A stretch of 64,000 nucleotides of DNA from Rhyacichthys aspro. Its lineage: Eukaryota; Chordata; Actinopteri; Gobiiformes; Rhyacichthyidae. Below are positions 45,193 through 59,200 of this stretch, piece by piece (the first letter of the stretch is position 1; every line of letters begins with the position of its first letter). Below the pieces are notes generated by a model. It was not told where the DNA came from. It did not search any database and saw only the letters and a list, made by a program, of their open reading frames with translations. The translations under genes and the position numbers were made by a program. The stretch lies in NCBI GenBank assembly GCA_036850595.1, contig CM072158.1:8757422-8821421 (forward strand). The letters run 5' to 3'.

Positions 45193-46117
45193 TTTATTTA
45201 ATCTCAAAACACAAACACTACAACAAAAATTACTGACAAATTAATTCTGACTGCATTTTAAAAGAACAATTTCCTGTTTAATTGTGAACACCTAATGTTA
45301 TGTTCCAACTTAACAATAAAAATAAAATTAAAATAATACTTTCCTCAAAACAATAATTTCCCCTTTCACTTGGTCCATGTCTACTTCAGAACACCAGGAG
45401 AGTGTATGTTGGACAAACAAGGATCACAGTTCAAACATGTCTACCATTTGGCACAACAAATGTCCTTTGCCCTGAAATGTAGAAATACTCGAGCAGGTAA
45501 AACTACAAAACCATTAAGTGAAAAAACATTGTGAATGGCGACTCAGTAAAATTAAATAGTTAAAGTTACATGATGGAACGTTCAGCTGTTTTTTTTTGGT
45601 CTCCAGTTAAGTCTCTGTGCCACCTGTAAATGCTCTACATCTGAAATAAGGTCAAGTTTAAAAAAGTGAATCAGCTAAGTTTAACATAATTTATGAACTG
45701 TTTGAAATATATTCAGAGACAAGACTGCATCATCATTTAAGTTGAAAAAAGTGAGGTGTTTTCATTGAGTTAGTCATTGTTCTTTTTTTACGATGGCATA
45801 GTCAGTTATGTTTCACAACTTCAAAAGAAATGGTTCCCAGGCACTCTGAATCAAACCAAAATCTGAATTTGTCAAATGTCTATATTAACAGTGGTTTTAA
45901 ACAAACAGCTTAACGTCATAAAATCAACTGTAACATTTTTGGGGGGAGCATAGCACAAATTAAATGCTCTCAAACAACAGGGCTGTGTGTCACTCTGGAT
46001 CAACATGATGTGGAAACATGTGAAGAGTAAAATTTATGGCCAATAGTGTGTGATGGCACTTATATTAATCACAACAATCTTTTTCAGAACAACAAAGACC
46101 ATTATCACTGTAGCCTT
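45193..46117 (-). other. clptm1l: clptm1l 3' UTR (presumed)
   Basis: AT-rich sequence after the stop. TTTATT on the + strand at 45193-45198 (AATAAA on the - strand) is a plausible poly(A) signal. If right, transcription ends only about 270 bases before the rplp1 start region, which is on the same strand. Confidence 0.4.
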
Positions 46118-49100
46118 TCAGTCCTTGTGAGACTTTCTTTTGGGTGCTTCATCATAAGAAACTCCATATTCATTTACTCTAGTCTTGTCCACTGGATAGA
46201 GCCTAAAAAAGGTATAAATGTAAAAGTTACTCAAAACCTGCTCAAATCATGTGTTTTTTAATGTGAGTAGTTGGAAAATATACTGTACCATCTCTGGTAA
46301 AGGTAAATAAGAAACACAACATCATCCCTGAAACAGGCCAGTCTGTGAGATGTTGGCATTGTGATGATGAAGGCAAACACATCATCGATGAAAGTATTGA
46401 ATGCCTGTTTTACAAACAAACAGTAATTATATAAATTCTAACACTGGGAGCCTCTCAATGTACTGAAGGTTGAGCTGTTTTTACCTTGTACATAAATGCT
46501 TTCCAGGGCAAGTGGGCCACTGATTTGAGCTGGTGAATAAAGAAGTGGAAATATGTATGATGTTAAGAAAGTAAAACAGTCTGATATACAAATGTTAGGG
46601 TATTTGTGCTTGTAATATACACACCTTATAATTGACAAATAGCTGAGGAAGCATGAAGAGAAATCCAAAAGCATACACCCCTGTAAAGAAAAGAGAATTA
46701 TTTAGTTATTTTGTTTAAACTCCTATAAAAGTCTGAATCATGTGTTAGTATACTGTGTGTTAAGGAAAGCTTACCATTCACCAAACTGTTAATCAACCAT
46801 GAATACCAACTAAAACAGGAGAGAAGAGCTGAGTTTAGCAGTGAAATTACATTTACTGATAATGTGAAGTGTCCAGTACAGACTATTACCTCTTATAACG
46901 TAGGAAAATTAGCGCATAGATAGCTCCCCCAATACACAACGGATAAAGGAGATATGAAAGATACTTCATTGCCTGCATAATAAAAAAGGGGGCAAAATAA
47001 TTCTCATTAAATCTCCATTATTCTCCTGATGATTGGAACAACTGCTTTATCTTACCAAAGTATCGTACTCTTCTGTTCTTTTCTCAGATTCATCTAGCTT
47101 CCCAAACTGAGAAAGAAACGTTTTTACAAAGATTTATTAACAAGTTTTTTCAGTGCATATAGTCTGTCCACGTTAATGTTTTTATACTGCCCTTAGTATA
47201 TTGTATTAACATCACAAGTTATGCCCACAAGCTCTAAGTTTGATCACAGCTTAAAAATAATAACTGTAGTTTTTTTAACACCTACCAGGAATGTTGGTTT
47301 GCCTCCTTTCCAGAAAATCTGAATCTTAAAAGCCTTTTTCACCTTCCACACCTATGACACACAAGCATTTCAACATTGAATACCATTATAGTTTGTCATT
47401 TAACTTTTTAGTAATTACAATACTGCTAGCTTACTTCAATGATCGATCCAATGGCTGCAGGTATGAGGACAAGCAGGCTGGTCTGCTCGTCAAACAAATA
47501 GAGGAAAATGACAATGGTGCTGAAACATCGCCACAGCACTGAAGGGAAAAAACAAGTTATCCTTATTTGTGTATAAATGGATTAACAATGTTATACTTAG
47601 AGGAAACATGCAAGAGAATAATGTTTTATTGCACAAAACATCGGTAAGCCCTGGAGCCGAGATGTGCACTCAGCTGAGCACGTGCCTGGTTTCTAGTTAA
47701 TCTACTCGTTTAAGACTTCTTTACTCTCCATTGTCAATATAAGCCAAAAGATGCACATATACAAAATTTATTTCAAATGTACACAGAAATAAAAGCTGTA
47801 AAGTGACCCACCTGCTTTGCTTGACATCCCCACCATGCTCTTCTTCTGTTTCCAAAAGCTGATGTCATTTTTAAAGGCCAGGAAGTCAAAGAGAAGCTAA
47901 AAGTCACACAACACAAACAGTTTATTTTAAAGAACTATAATGGCAGGCATTTAAAGGCTAAGGCTAACTAGAACTGCTCATTTAGTCAAGTCTGATTTGT
48001 AAGGAGACTCACATGAAAGGCCGCTACAAAAAAGGTCAAAGCCAAGAAGTACAGGTTGGTGTCAACAAAGATTCCTTTAATCTCATCAGCATCCTTCTCT
48101 GTGAAACCTATACCACAAACACATGAATGAGTCTATGCATTCAAGTTGATTTGTGTTCATTTGTTTATCTGGTAATATGTGGTAAAATGTGCCTGTGTGA
48201 AAGACTAACCCACCAAATTGCTGAAGAGAGTAAACAGCATCTTGCATGTGGATCCAGAACCTCAGTCTGCCCAGAGAGATGGAGTCATACGAGATGGTCA
48301 GAGGTAGCTCAGTGGACGTACTGTTGATCTCCTAAACAACAAATGGACTGATGAAGAACTGAGCATACAACTTGTCACTATTTAGCAAACACACCAACTA
48401 CTATAGTATATTATTTTTATACTATTATGTTAATATTGTGGTCAGTCAATGCTCACCACAAGGTCCTTGACCCGGTTACTGAGCTCATCAACAAACAGCA
48501 GAGGTAGATACACCATCTTCTTGCCATTCTGAAATCTGTATACAAGCAAAATATATTTCGAACTAGTTCAACCATTTCTTACATCAGTATTTTTAGTAAA
48601 TATTTAGACTGTGTGGATTATCTATAGCTTACACTCTGAGGTATCTGTGGACATCACTTGGCAGGTACTCTCTGTCAAACAGAAAGTGATCTCCTACTAC
48701 GTTGAGCGTCAGACGACAACGCCAGTGAGAAACTGGGTGATCTGACAGGGAAGCGGGTCCTGTGGCTCCCTCAGCTGCAGGATTATCGTTACCCTTTTTC
48801 TTCTGCTGGGATTCTTTCTGAACCTGTGAGACCATGCAGCAGATTCAATGCCTGTAATTTACCAGATAAACAAATGAACACCAGTGTATGACTTACCTGT
48901 GTCTGATCGTCACCTGCTATAAGAGAGATCTCAGGAGGTTTGGGGACCATGTATGTGGTGAGCTGAGCCACCATATGGACCTGTCTTGGGTCTTGCCATG
49001 GGGTGACACCAGCTTGGTGGACAAATATTAGGGCATATAATGTTCCATTGTTACGTGTCTTCTTTGGGAGGGAGACATTTATCATCCTGGAGGGAAAAAA

Positions 49101-49568
49101 GACACTAAATTTGTACCTTTTTTCCAGAAATAATTGAAAAGTAAATTGCAGTAGGATTTTATTTTTTTATTGCAGCAATTGTCTATTGACAGTTTTTTTT
49201 TTTTTTTACTAACACTAACCGTTCAAACTTTGTGTTGATGTCAAAGTCTTCCTCTTTGTGGATCAGAGTATGTCCTCCCTCTGCGTTCGGCCGCAGTGAA
49301 GAGTAGATGCTCAACTGTTAGTCAAAACATTATTACATAATAAAGCACAGAATGAAAGACGGGAAAAACAAGTACGTCCCACATTGATGTTCAGATTGGA
49401 TACCTGCAATTTGGGGTTTCCGTCCAAGAATGGTGTGATACAGTTGCCACTTTTGGGGTTGTCACAAGGCTTGGTGTACACTATCCCGTACATGACCCAA
49501 CAGGTGTGCAACACGTACACCACAAACACACCCACGATCAGGGTAGTGAAGGAAGTTTTCAGGAACAT
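46118..49568 (-). CDS. clptm1l: CLPTM1-like protein (CRR9), multipass ER membrane protein, 552 aa
   Basis: Seventeen coding exons in transcript order: 49568-49404, 49314-49220, 49086-48897, 48823-48633, 48535-48457, 48331-48214, 48107-48013, 47896-47812, 47538-47435, 47351-47286, 47106-47056, 46972-46890, 46809-46775, 46680-46625, 46529-46485, 46404-46289, 46202-46118. They sum to 1659 nt, exactly 553 codons with the TGA stop. The N-terminus has a signal-anchor helix (IVGVFVVYVLHTCWVMYGIV). A luminal domain with SLPKKTRNNGTLYA and LTTYMVPKP follows, then DAVYSLQQFG, several membrane helices, and the conserved RLACFRDDVVFLIYLYQRWL. The family (CLPTM1/CLPTM1L) is ER-resident, and the human protein has been described as a GlcN-PI lipid scramblase for GPI synthesis. 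The fish protein is slightly longer than the human 538 aa. No break seen. Confidence 0.97.
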
Positions 49569-50450
49569 GATGATAGCGTCTTCACTTTGCGTTGTCTCCC
49601 TTGGTTAGCTGAGTTGAAGAGCCATAAGTCTGCAAAAAAGAAGTCATAGGTGAATTAATCCAAAACGTATAAAATAAGATGCTACAAACCACACCAAGGA
49701 TTTTTTTTTTTAAACTATAAATTATGTTCATTGACAAAGTTCCTTGTATGAGAGCCCTGAAGTCTTGTTCCTTGAAAACTATGTCCAGATGCTTTCTTCT
49801 TTTAATTTTTTTTTTATTGGATTATGACCTGGATAATCTCCACAGATATATTATTTGCTAGAAAAAAAACGCAAAAAAAAAAAAAAAAATAAGCAGCCTG
49901 TGTAAAGATTTAATTCACTTCTTTCAACTAGTCTGCAATGCTTGAGTCTGAATTGATTGTTTAAATAGCAGCTATGTATAAAAGCATATTATCGCTGCTT
50001 TTTGTCTGCTTATGTCAAGTGTTAACTACAGAATAAAAACAATGGCCAGAGCTTGCTTTTCTAGTTTTGCCATTGAAATAGAACCAGATAGTTGTGACTA
50101 AATATATAAAGGGCATGTTAGTCAAACCCTCAAGCACATCAACCGAATCATTTGTACTTTTACAGATAATTATGTTGTTAAAATGTTAAAGCTGACGTCA
50201 GGTTAAACATACCGGTGGGTGGTGAGGCGGCTGGCAGTGACAGGACACACAGCTGGACCATTGGCTGGAAGTCTCTCCATTCACTCACACGCATTTAAAC
50301 ACGACAACATGGTTTATTTAATCCCGTCAAACAGTCAAAGGACATGTCCCTTTTTACTCCTCTGCCCTCTATATTCAGCTTCAAAGGGAAAAAAATGTTT
50401 GCTCAAAGCGCGAGGAGCATCATTTCTCTTTCCGCCATTCGCTTCCTGGT
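49569..50450 (-). promoter_or_regulatory. clptm1l: clptm1l 5' UTR, 5' intron and promoter region
   Basis: Upstream of the ATG the 5' UTR runs to a CAG acceptor (49632-49634 on +, preceded by a T-rich tract in transcript orientation). A donor GTATGT after CCACCG at 50206-50212 marks the 3' end (50213) of a non-coding first exon, giving a 5' intron of about 580 bp. Sequence from 50400 to 50520 is CpG-enriched relative to its surroundings and is the likely promoter. The start site cannot be fixed. Confidence 0.55.
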
Positions 50451-50519
50451 TGGATTGTTGAACGGGATTTTGAAAAGAAGTAACGCGAGACTTCGTGTAA
50501 CTACGCAACCGAATAGCTC

Positions 50520-53500
50520 GGTCAAATCTGACATTAATAGTAATATGAAATAAAACTAAAATGTAACTTTTCTTTTCTTTTTTTTTCTTTTATTGCCATC
50601 TCAACATTTTACAGTTCAACATTTTACACCTCTAGATCTCTGTAGATATTTGAATTGGCCTTAATTTTGCATTTCTGACCAATTCTTAGGAAAATGAATG
50701 TGATTGCTTTTTAATTTTACATCACACAAAGACTTGTATTCTTTTTGACTGTGTATTCTTTTTGAATACAAAAATGTGTTAATTAGAAATATGTGAATCA
50801 TTTCCTATATTAACTAAATGCAGATAACAAAAACATAACAAGATAACCTTATCAATACACAATATTAATTACCTATGGGAATAAACTCCCATTATTCTTG
50901 ATCCCAAAGCTTAAACAGGGGAATAAAACGAAACGGAGAAAACCTACGGCAGCAATAAGCAACCTGTGACACTGACCTCTGTCTTCATGGATTTTAACTG
51001 AGAGTGTTTTCTTATGTGGCACTGACCTGAGGTAGTTGACCGTGAAGATGAAGTGGCTGCTGTGTCAACATAGACTTTAACTCAAAATTATCCACAAACT
51101 CACCTAACCCTGAATGACTGTCTGCCATTAGGAGGGCGTCTTACGTGGAATATACAGTAGCTGTGAATTGAGTGCAATCATCCTGGAAAGTGCTCTGTGG
51201 GCAAATTTCCCAGCTGAACATTGCTTCATAAATCTACACTGGGATATTATTGGAGCTTGTGTGTCAACCGTGACCCTAACCGTCTTAGAGCGTTGCTGTG
51301 TCACAGAGAGATGCTTTTTCCTTCTTCTCCAATCCACTCCCTGTGCACCAATGACTCCATCTGCTTCCTATCCGTCATGAGGCCTATACGTTTACACCTG
51401 ACCATTTCAGACCCCATAAACGATGATGGTGAGGGTTGTTTCACGTCTTGTACCTTCAATAAGGAGATTAAACTTCTATAAAACCCTGAGTCAAGGACAC
51501 AGTCTCAAATACAAAGGATCTCACACTCTCTATAAATTTTTAACATTGAACGGTTAATTAACACAACCTGGCGTTTTCCCCAATTTTTTGTGAATGGATT
51601 TGAAATTATGTCAATATATAATTTTCCGTGAAAGTTACCTATAGATATAAAAACTAAACCAATATTTAGAACCACAGTATCACTCCTCAGCCAGTGTAAT
51701 CAGGCCTGCATTAAGCATCTCCTGAGTAATGTCACTATTTAAAATAAATTTTAAAAAGGGCAGAACTTTCTGTGATGCATTTAACGCCCATTTACTTGTC
51801 AGGAGTGATTAAATAGCTTTGGCCTGTCCCTTTGCAGAGATGTACTTGTTCCCTTCCCTGCGGAAACCCACAAGTCACATACATTAGCTAAATTGCTGAA
51901 TTTACTGTCCCCATTGAGCAGACAGAGATCCTCAGGCTCCCTTTCAGCCCTGGTTTGAGTCTGAAGGTGACCACACTTTGTTGCTGTGAGGGCCTCCTAA
52001 ATCTCAGGTCCCCTGCTGGGAAAATATGAGCTGATAATTCATCTTTTAATACACTTTTCTTCTTACTTTTAATCTTGGTAATATTACATTTTGAAATTTA
52101 CAGTCTTTGAAGAGGAGCTCAAATCATTTTTCAGGTTTCTTACACCCTCCAACAATGACGTCAAGCAAGAAAATGCTATTCTTCTTCAACTTTGCGTGAA
52201 ACGTGCCATATTTAGAAAAAAATAGAAGTTTTAAATGAAAAAAAAAAAAAAAGTATGGTTCTTTGAAGGATATTAGATTATTATATTACATCATCACTGT
52301 TACATGTTCAGTCTGTTTCACCGATGTCCCGGGACTCTACTTTGCAACAAAGAAGGACATACATTTTCTGTTGTCTTCTCAGCTTCATCCAATCAGAAGT
52401 GAGAACTCAGCTAATAGTGTTTTAGGTAAATAAGCAACAGTAACAGCTCAACAATGAAATGCAATGTTAACAGCTAAATAATATTAATCATCACATGCAT
52501 TGAAAATGTGTGTTTAGTTAGCTATAATGTTAAATACACATGCCAGGTAACTGTAATGACAATATATTCTTGCAATAGGAAGAAAGAGAATCATGTTGTG
52601 AGGCACTGGGACTGGGCTCCTGGTGGAGCTCAACGTTAACTACAGTTTCTACAGTCAGTACTTTCCATTTGTACCACTAGGAGGCATAACTGCTCCATTA
52701 ATGGCCATCTTTTGTGCCATTAACCATTCTGAGCCTGTAATCCAGATCTAGTCAGTCTGTCAGTCTTTCTGTCTGTCCATGTCCTTCCTCAATACCCTGC
52801 GAAGATCTATAATCACCACTCGGCGTGTTTCCATCAACATCCATCATTCTTTATGGAGTTTCTCAGTCAGGGGTGCACAAAAAAGAAACGCAGAGAGGGG
52901 AGGGGAAAAAAAAAGACAGCCTTCCAGTCAGGGACAGAGAGAAGGCTATACCCGGCTCTATTTCCAAATGACCTCCCGGATACAAAGAATGTGTCCCTGT
53001 CCTCACATTTTCAATTGCAGTCTCGAGTCGTTAACTGGAGGCCATTAGGTCTGCTGCTGTAAAGCCCTGCTGACCTGTTCCCTTTATTTCAATAATCTAC
53101 TTTTGTGCAAAAATGTAAGTCTCCAGAAACATCTTTTTCTGCATTATTTGGTGAACTAATAGATTGAAGTCAAAACAATCTTTAACCTGCACCTCAACCT
53201 CAAAGGCTTTTTTTTTTTAAGTTTTAGTCACGCATGTAGGGCACAGGTTTATGTCCACAGGTCTTTTCAGCTTACTTAAGCTTAATTAAGCAGAGTAAAG
53301 GTTAGTGACAGTGTAGCATGTCGATGCCACTTCCACAATATTTGCCCAAACAAATATTGTGTATTTTCATGTATCAATTTGTTGTTTCATGTTTGCCGTT
53401 GTCTGTGTTTTAGATTTTTTTTTTATATACATCAAGCCCTGGTATTTTTTATTTTTTTTGTGCAAACAGCTGTAGGAAACCTTATATCAAGGAAATGTCT

Positions 53501-54180
53501 GACCTTCCTCTGAGTTACACCAAAAAAAAAATGATTGTGGTGAGCCAAGGAACAGAGGACATGTGAGGACAAGACAAGTACAACTTAACAGATCAAAAAC
53601 AGATTAATTAAAACTAGAGGGCCATTGTGATTTTGTATGGGACTGGTAAACTAAAGGTGTAAGGTTGCCGCTACCAAAGCTTCAAACTCATGTGCATTCA
53701 TGTATAATGTAAAAAAAAATCTATTTTTCTGGAGACTGTAAGCAGTCTCTTGAGCGTAACAGACAGCTCAAAGGAGGTGAAGTACAAACTCTGTAAAAAG
53801 AAGTATTAATAAACATAAACAAGTGCTAGTATGTAAAAAAAATGTTAAAAAAAAGCTCTCTAAAGTGCATAATGCAGCTTATTTATTTATTTCATTTATT
53901 TTCATATAGCAATAATACTCATTCAAATTCAAACCTTGACACAAATGGCTTAAAAACATTGGCTGAAGTAGCTTTTTTATCATTTAGACCTAGATGTCAG
54001 ACAGATACCTGCTAATTTAACACTGGTGGGAAAAGACTTGTTATAGCTGGAGAGCAGAATAGCATTAAAGAGAAATGATATTGAAATTCTGGTTCCCTCC
54101 AAAGCAACAGCAGTTTTGATAGACTGACAGAACTAATTCTGTCCTTGAAGCATAATACAGACCACAGCACAGGTGAGGAC
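50520..54180. other. Gene-free intergenic DNA
   Basis: AT-rich sequence with many poly-T and poly-A runs (for example 52235-52252, 53208-53218, 53454-53470). I found no exon with both splice sites and a convincing reading frame. Blocks near 51890-52020 and 52730-53060 are less AT-rich and could be regulatory, but nothing specific can be named. Confidence 0.5.
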
Positions 54181-54182
54181 AG

Positions 54183-56201
54183 CAACCCATACCCTACACT
54201 ACCCTACCCAACCCAACCCTACCCTACCCTACCCAACCCTATTCTACACTACCCAACCCTACCCAACCCTATCCTACACTACCCTACCCTACACTACCCA
54301 ACCCTACCCTACCCAACCCTGCCCAACCCTACCCTACACTACACTACATTACACTACACTACATTACACTACACTACACTACACTACACTGCATTACACT
54401 ACCCTACCCAACCCAACCCTATCCTATCCTATACTACCCAACCCTACACTACCCTACCCAGCCCTACCCTACACTACCCTAAACTACATTACACTACACT
54501 ACACTACACTACACTGCATTACACTATACTACCCTACCCTACATTACACTACATTACACTACACTACACTACATTACACTATACTACCCTACATTACACT
54601 ACACTACACTACATTACACTACACTACATTACACTACACTACACTACACTACACTACATTACACTACACTACACTACATTACACTACACTGCACTACAAT
54701 ACATTACACTACACTACATTACATTACACTACACTACATTACATTACACTACACTACATTACATTACACTACATTACACTACACTACATTACACTGCATT
54801 ACACTATACTACCCTACCCTACATTACACTACATTACACTACACTACACTACATTACACTATACTACCCTACCCTACATTACACTACACTACACTACATT
54901 ACACTACACTACATTACACTACACTACACTACACTACACTACATTACACTACACTACACTACATTACACTACACTACAATACATTACACTACACTACATT
55001 ACATTACACTACACTACATTACACTACACTACACTACATTACATTACACTACATTACACTACACTACATTACACTACATTACACTACACTACACTACACT
55101 ACATTACATTACACTACCCTACCCTACATTACACTACATTACACTACACTACATTACACTACATTACACTACATTACACTACACTGCACTACACTACACT
55201 ACATTACACTACACTACATTACATTACACTACACTACACTACATTACACTACATTACACTACACTACACTACACTACATTACATTACACTACCCTACATT
55301 ACACTACACTACATTACACTACATTACACTACACTACATTACACTACACTGCACTACACTACACTACATTACACTACACTACATTACATTACACTACACT
55401 ACATTACACTATACTACCCTACCCTACATTACACTACATTACACTACACTACACTACATTACACTATACTACCCTACATTACACTACATTACACTACACT
55501 ACACTACATTACACTACACTACATTACACTACACTACATTACACTACACTGCATTACACTACCCTACCCAACCCTATCCTATCCTATACTACCCAACCCT
55601 ACACTACCCTACCCAGCCCTACCCTACACTACACTACCCTAAACTACATTACACTACACTACACTACACTACACTACACTGCATTACACTATACTACCCT
55701 ACCCTACATTACACTACATTACACTACACTACATTACATTACACTATACTACCCTACCCTACATTACACTACACTACATTACACTACACTACACTACATT
55801 ACACTACATTACACTACACTGCACTACACTACATTACACTACACTACATTACATTACACTACACTACATTACATTACACTATACTACCCTACCCTACATT
55901 ACACTACATTACACTACACTACACTACATTACACTACATTACACTACACTACATTACACTACACTGCACTACACTACCCTACATTACACTACATTACACT
56001 ACACTACATTACATTACACTACACTACACTACACTACATTACACTATACTACCCTACATTACACTACATTACACTACACTACACTACACTACATTACACT
56101 ACACTACATTACACTACACTACATTACACTACACTACATTACACTACACTGCACTACACTACACTACACTACACTACACTACACTGCACTACACTACACT
56201 T
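54183..56201. repeat. Pentanucleotide satellite, 2.0 kb, (CTACA/TTACA) with CCCTA and CCAAC variants
   Basis: Nearly continuous five-base register built from CTACA, TTACA, CCCTA, CCCAA and TATCC-type monomers. The + strand is almost devoid of G apart from scattered CTGCA variants and two GCCC blocks. The 5' end is CCCTA/CCCAA-rich; the rest alternates CTACA and TTACA. A block rich in CCCTA/TATCC monomers at about 54400-54500 recurs almost identically at about 55558-55640, indicating a higher-order duplication of roughly 1.16 kb. Because the period is 5, all three + frames can be open over long distances, so the 687- and 489-codon open frames here are artefacts. Confidence 0.95.
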
Positions 56202-59200
56202 TCGTTGAACTAAAAAATAAAAACTAAAAAAACTAAAAATAGTTTCCAAAAGAACCAAAATACATGACCTTTAAAACAGAAGGTAAAGGTACAGAGGTAT
56301 GTTGCCAGGTCCACGTGTGCATTAAAGGATCCCAGCGTGACATGTACACTGTAGAGATAAGGTGCACAATCATCAGAGTAGTCCTTTAGGCAGGGCAGAC
56401 TGCATCAGTCAGTGCCAAAGATGGGAGGCACTGGTTGGACACTACTGAACAGCTGCTGTGAGCATAACTTTTAAAGTGTGACGTGATGGTGGGTGTTTCT
56501 GAAAAATAGCAAGCGTGTTCACTCAACCTTTCCTGGGTCGATAACACTAAAAAAGCCACCAGTTTCCCTCCTCTCATCTCAATCAAAGCAGCTACGTTGG
56601 TAATTTAGAGCGGACGTAAAATGAAAATAACGTGCCTCATTTAAATGCTAATTTGTCTTCAACAGAAGAATCAGTGCAATGGCAACAGGTTGGAAGAATA
56701 TGGAATATATCTCGAAAGAGCTCGTATATCAGACACAGAGACAGTTCCCCAACCACGTTCCTCCCATAAAAATCTTTTATTTCTTCATGCATCTTTTTTG
56801 GCCCAGCAGTGCTGCATAAATACACAGGGAGCACTGTTCCGCACTGCCGCCTGACTGAAAATCATTACTGATGCTGTTTTCTCCCCAATCACACCTGCTT
56901 TAGATGAGTCCAGTGGAGTTTATTTTGTAAAACACAAAGCTTCTGAAGGTTCACTGCGTGCATGTTGTGAAACTTATCTCTTAAATCAATGGTACATGGA
57001 AGTATTATAGTATATCATGGATAACCTAATTTTCTGCATTCAGTTAATTCCCTTTCTTTTGATTAGAAATACAGGTTTTGTTTAATGTTTATAAAATAGT
57101 GCATTTAACACATGTTTCCTCTGTAGAGTCTAAAACACAGAAATAAATGGTGGTCTTCCTTTATTGAGAGGTTTGTAGTTCTGCACAATTTGCCATATTC
57201 TTATAATTCTTACAATATTCTTATAATAATCTGTATGGTTCTTCCATTTTTTTCCACCCATTGGTCCCCGTCCTGCGCTGTATCTGTGACAGCTCACTCC
57301 AGTCAAAGGTCAGGGCATGTTTATTTAGCTATTTTTGTCCCTTTGTTGCAGCAAATTTGGTAGAAGATGTGTGTGAGCAACTTTGACTTTCAATAGCACT
57401 AATTTCTCTGTAGTTGTGACTGAACTGGGGATATTTTGTCATGTTGTAAACAGGAATATGATTAAGTAGGTTTTTTCTGAGTGCATGTAATTGTCATATC
57501 TCTAATACAATCATAACTGGGACAGCAAAAGGCCTAAAGTGCACACAAACCTGGTTACACTCTCTTTTTGGGGCTGCAGTAATCATCAAAAAGGCAAAGA
57601 TGTGACACATATTAATTAAAAATATAATATATACAACTGCATAACTTTAAATTGGTGTCATTTCAGACTGCATTCACTTATTAAACTCTTTAAACACTTT
57701 GGCCTTGTTTTCACTTCATTTTCTTGTCCCCAAACCCCATTGCTTCTTTCTTTTTGTTTTATTCTCTTTGATGTACATGCTGTTCCTTCACTGTTCAGTT
57801 ATGTTTTCCTTTGCACCACATTCAGTCTTCTTTTCATATCTCTCATTTTTCCTATTCTCGCACACCTTTCCTCATCATTCCTGATTAAACCGTCACTCTT
57901 GCTTTTAATTCCTGCAGCTCGGCCCCCCTTTGCCCCGCTCCCTCTCTGTCCTATCTGAATCTTTAACCTCTTTCCATCTGTCTTTGAGTGTCATCCTCCG
58001 TCTCTGTCACTCGGCGTCTGTCCCACACCATCGTTCTCATTCTCGGGGCCCGTCTGCTGCCGCCCGCGCTCTGTCGCCCTGTGATGGAGTGCGTGGAGAA
58101 GTTCGTTGAATACCCTTGTACTGTCCTCCAAGGTTAAACACAGTCTCAAACACACGTGCTGACCTCCCTGTGTACGCCATTTCTGTGGCGCTTATAGCTT
58201 TTTGCAGGTGTTTGACATGCATGACTTCATGTATAGCCGGCATCCATTATCCCGGGATTACCTATTGTGTATGTGCATATTTGAACTTGCATAAGCATGT
58301 GTGATTTCCCCATTTAGACGGCGAACCGTATGAATTTCCATTAAAGCTGACATGAAAATGGGCCGTTTTTTTTAATTGTCAGGGTTTCGCTTGAGACACA
58401 AGGTCATTGCTTGATAATATGTCAGTTATTGCAAGCCTAGAGAGAGGCAGACAAAGGCTAGAAGCAAAAGAGAGGTGAAGAAAGATGGACATTGCCTCAT
58501 TTGAGTTGTCAGCTATCTGTTCGAGTGAAGACCAAAGCTCACAGCACACACAGCAAAGTCACCTCCGGGCACAACAGCAGGAACTCTTCAAAGCACTAGT
58601 CAACTTTGTTCTCTGCTAGTTTGTCCATTCGCTGCTCCGACTTAAGGGAATCAAACTGGGGCGGCGAATCAAACTGGATACGACTGAAATACTTTTATTG
58701 TACCGCATACGACATAAATTTTCATTAACAAATGTTTCCGCAGGAGCAGCACGGTATGGATCACAGGCATCTCCACTGCCAAAAGCTGTATGAAGCTTCC
58801 CAAATAAACATACCATGCCACTTGACTTTTGATCCAACATTGAGTAGCCGTTATTAAAAGTGGGAGATAAATGCTATAGATAGAGATGGTGTCTTAAGGA
58901 TCTCAGACTGTCTCTTTATCTGTATTTAAACACAAGCAGAGGTGTCGTTAAACAGTGAGTGCCTAGAATGAAGTAACCCGATGAAGCTTGTTCAATTAAA
59001 AGTTAAGAAACCAGAGTCAGACTTGTTTTTCGGCTTTCCAGCCTCTTGCACTGCTTCTCGTGAGGATTTACCAGCCTCCTTATTCGGAGTCTTAGTCTAA
59101 TTGATTCTAAACAACAATGCACCTGTTTAACACCATTGTTTATAAAGCAGAATGTGAATCTCAAGTCTCAGCGGCTGCAGGTCATCACACGCCACATTAT

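Noticed and set aside
54183..54420. Interstitial telomeric repeat suggested by CCCTA-rich sequence
   Set aside because: The period is five (CCCTA), not the six-base CCCTAA of vertebrate telomeres, and it grades into CTACA/TTACA monomers.
54145..56208. 687-codon and 489-codon open frames with Thr-Leu-His-Tyr repeats
   Set aside because: They run through a pentanucleotide satellite in which stop codons cannot easily arise in several frames at once. No promoter, splice or codon-bias support.
58084..58137. Short frame starting MECVEKFVEYPC as a first coding exon
   Set aside because: The following GTTAAA is a poor donor, and there is no recognisable downstream exon or protein similarity.
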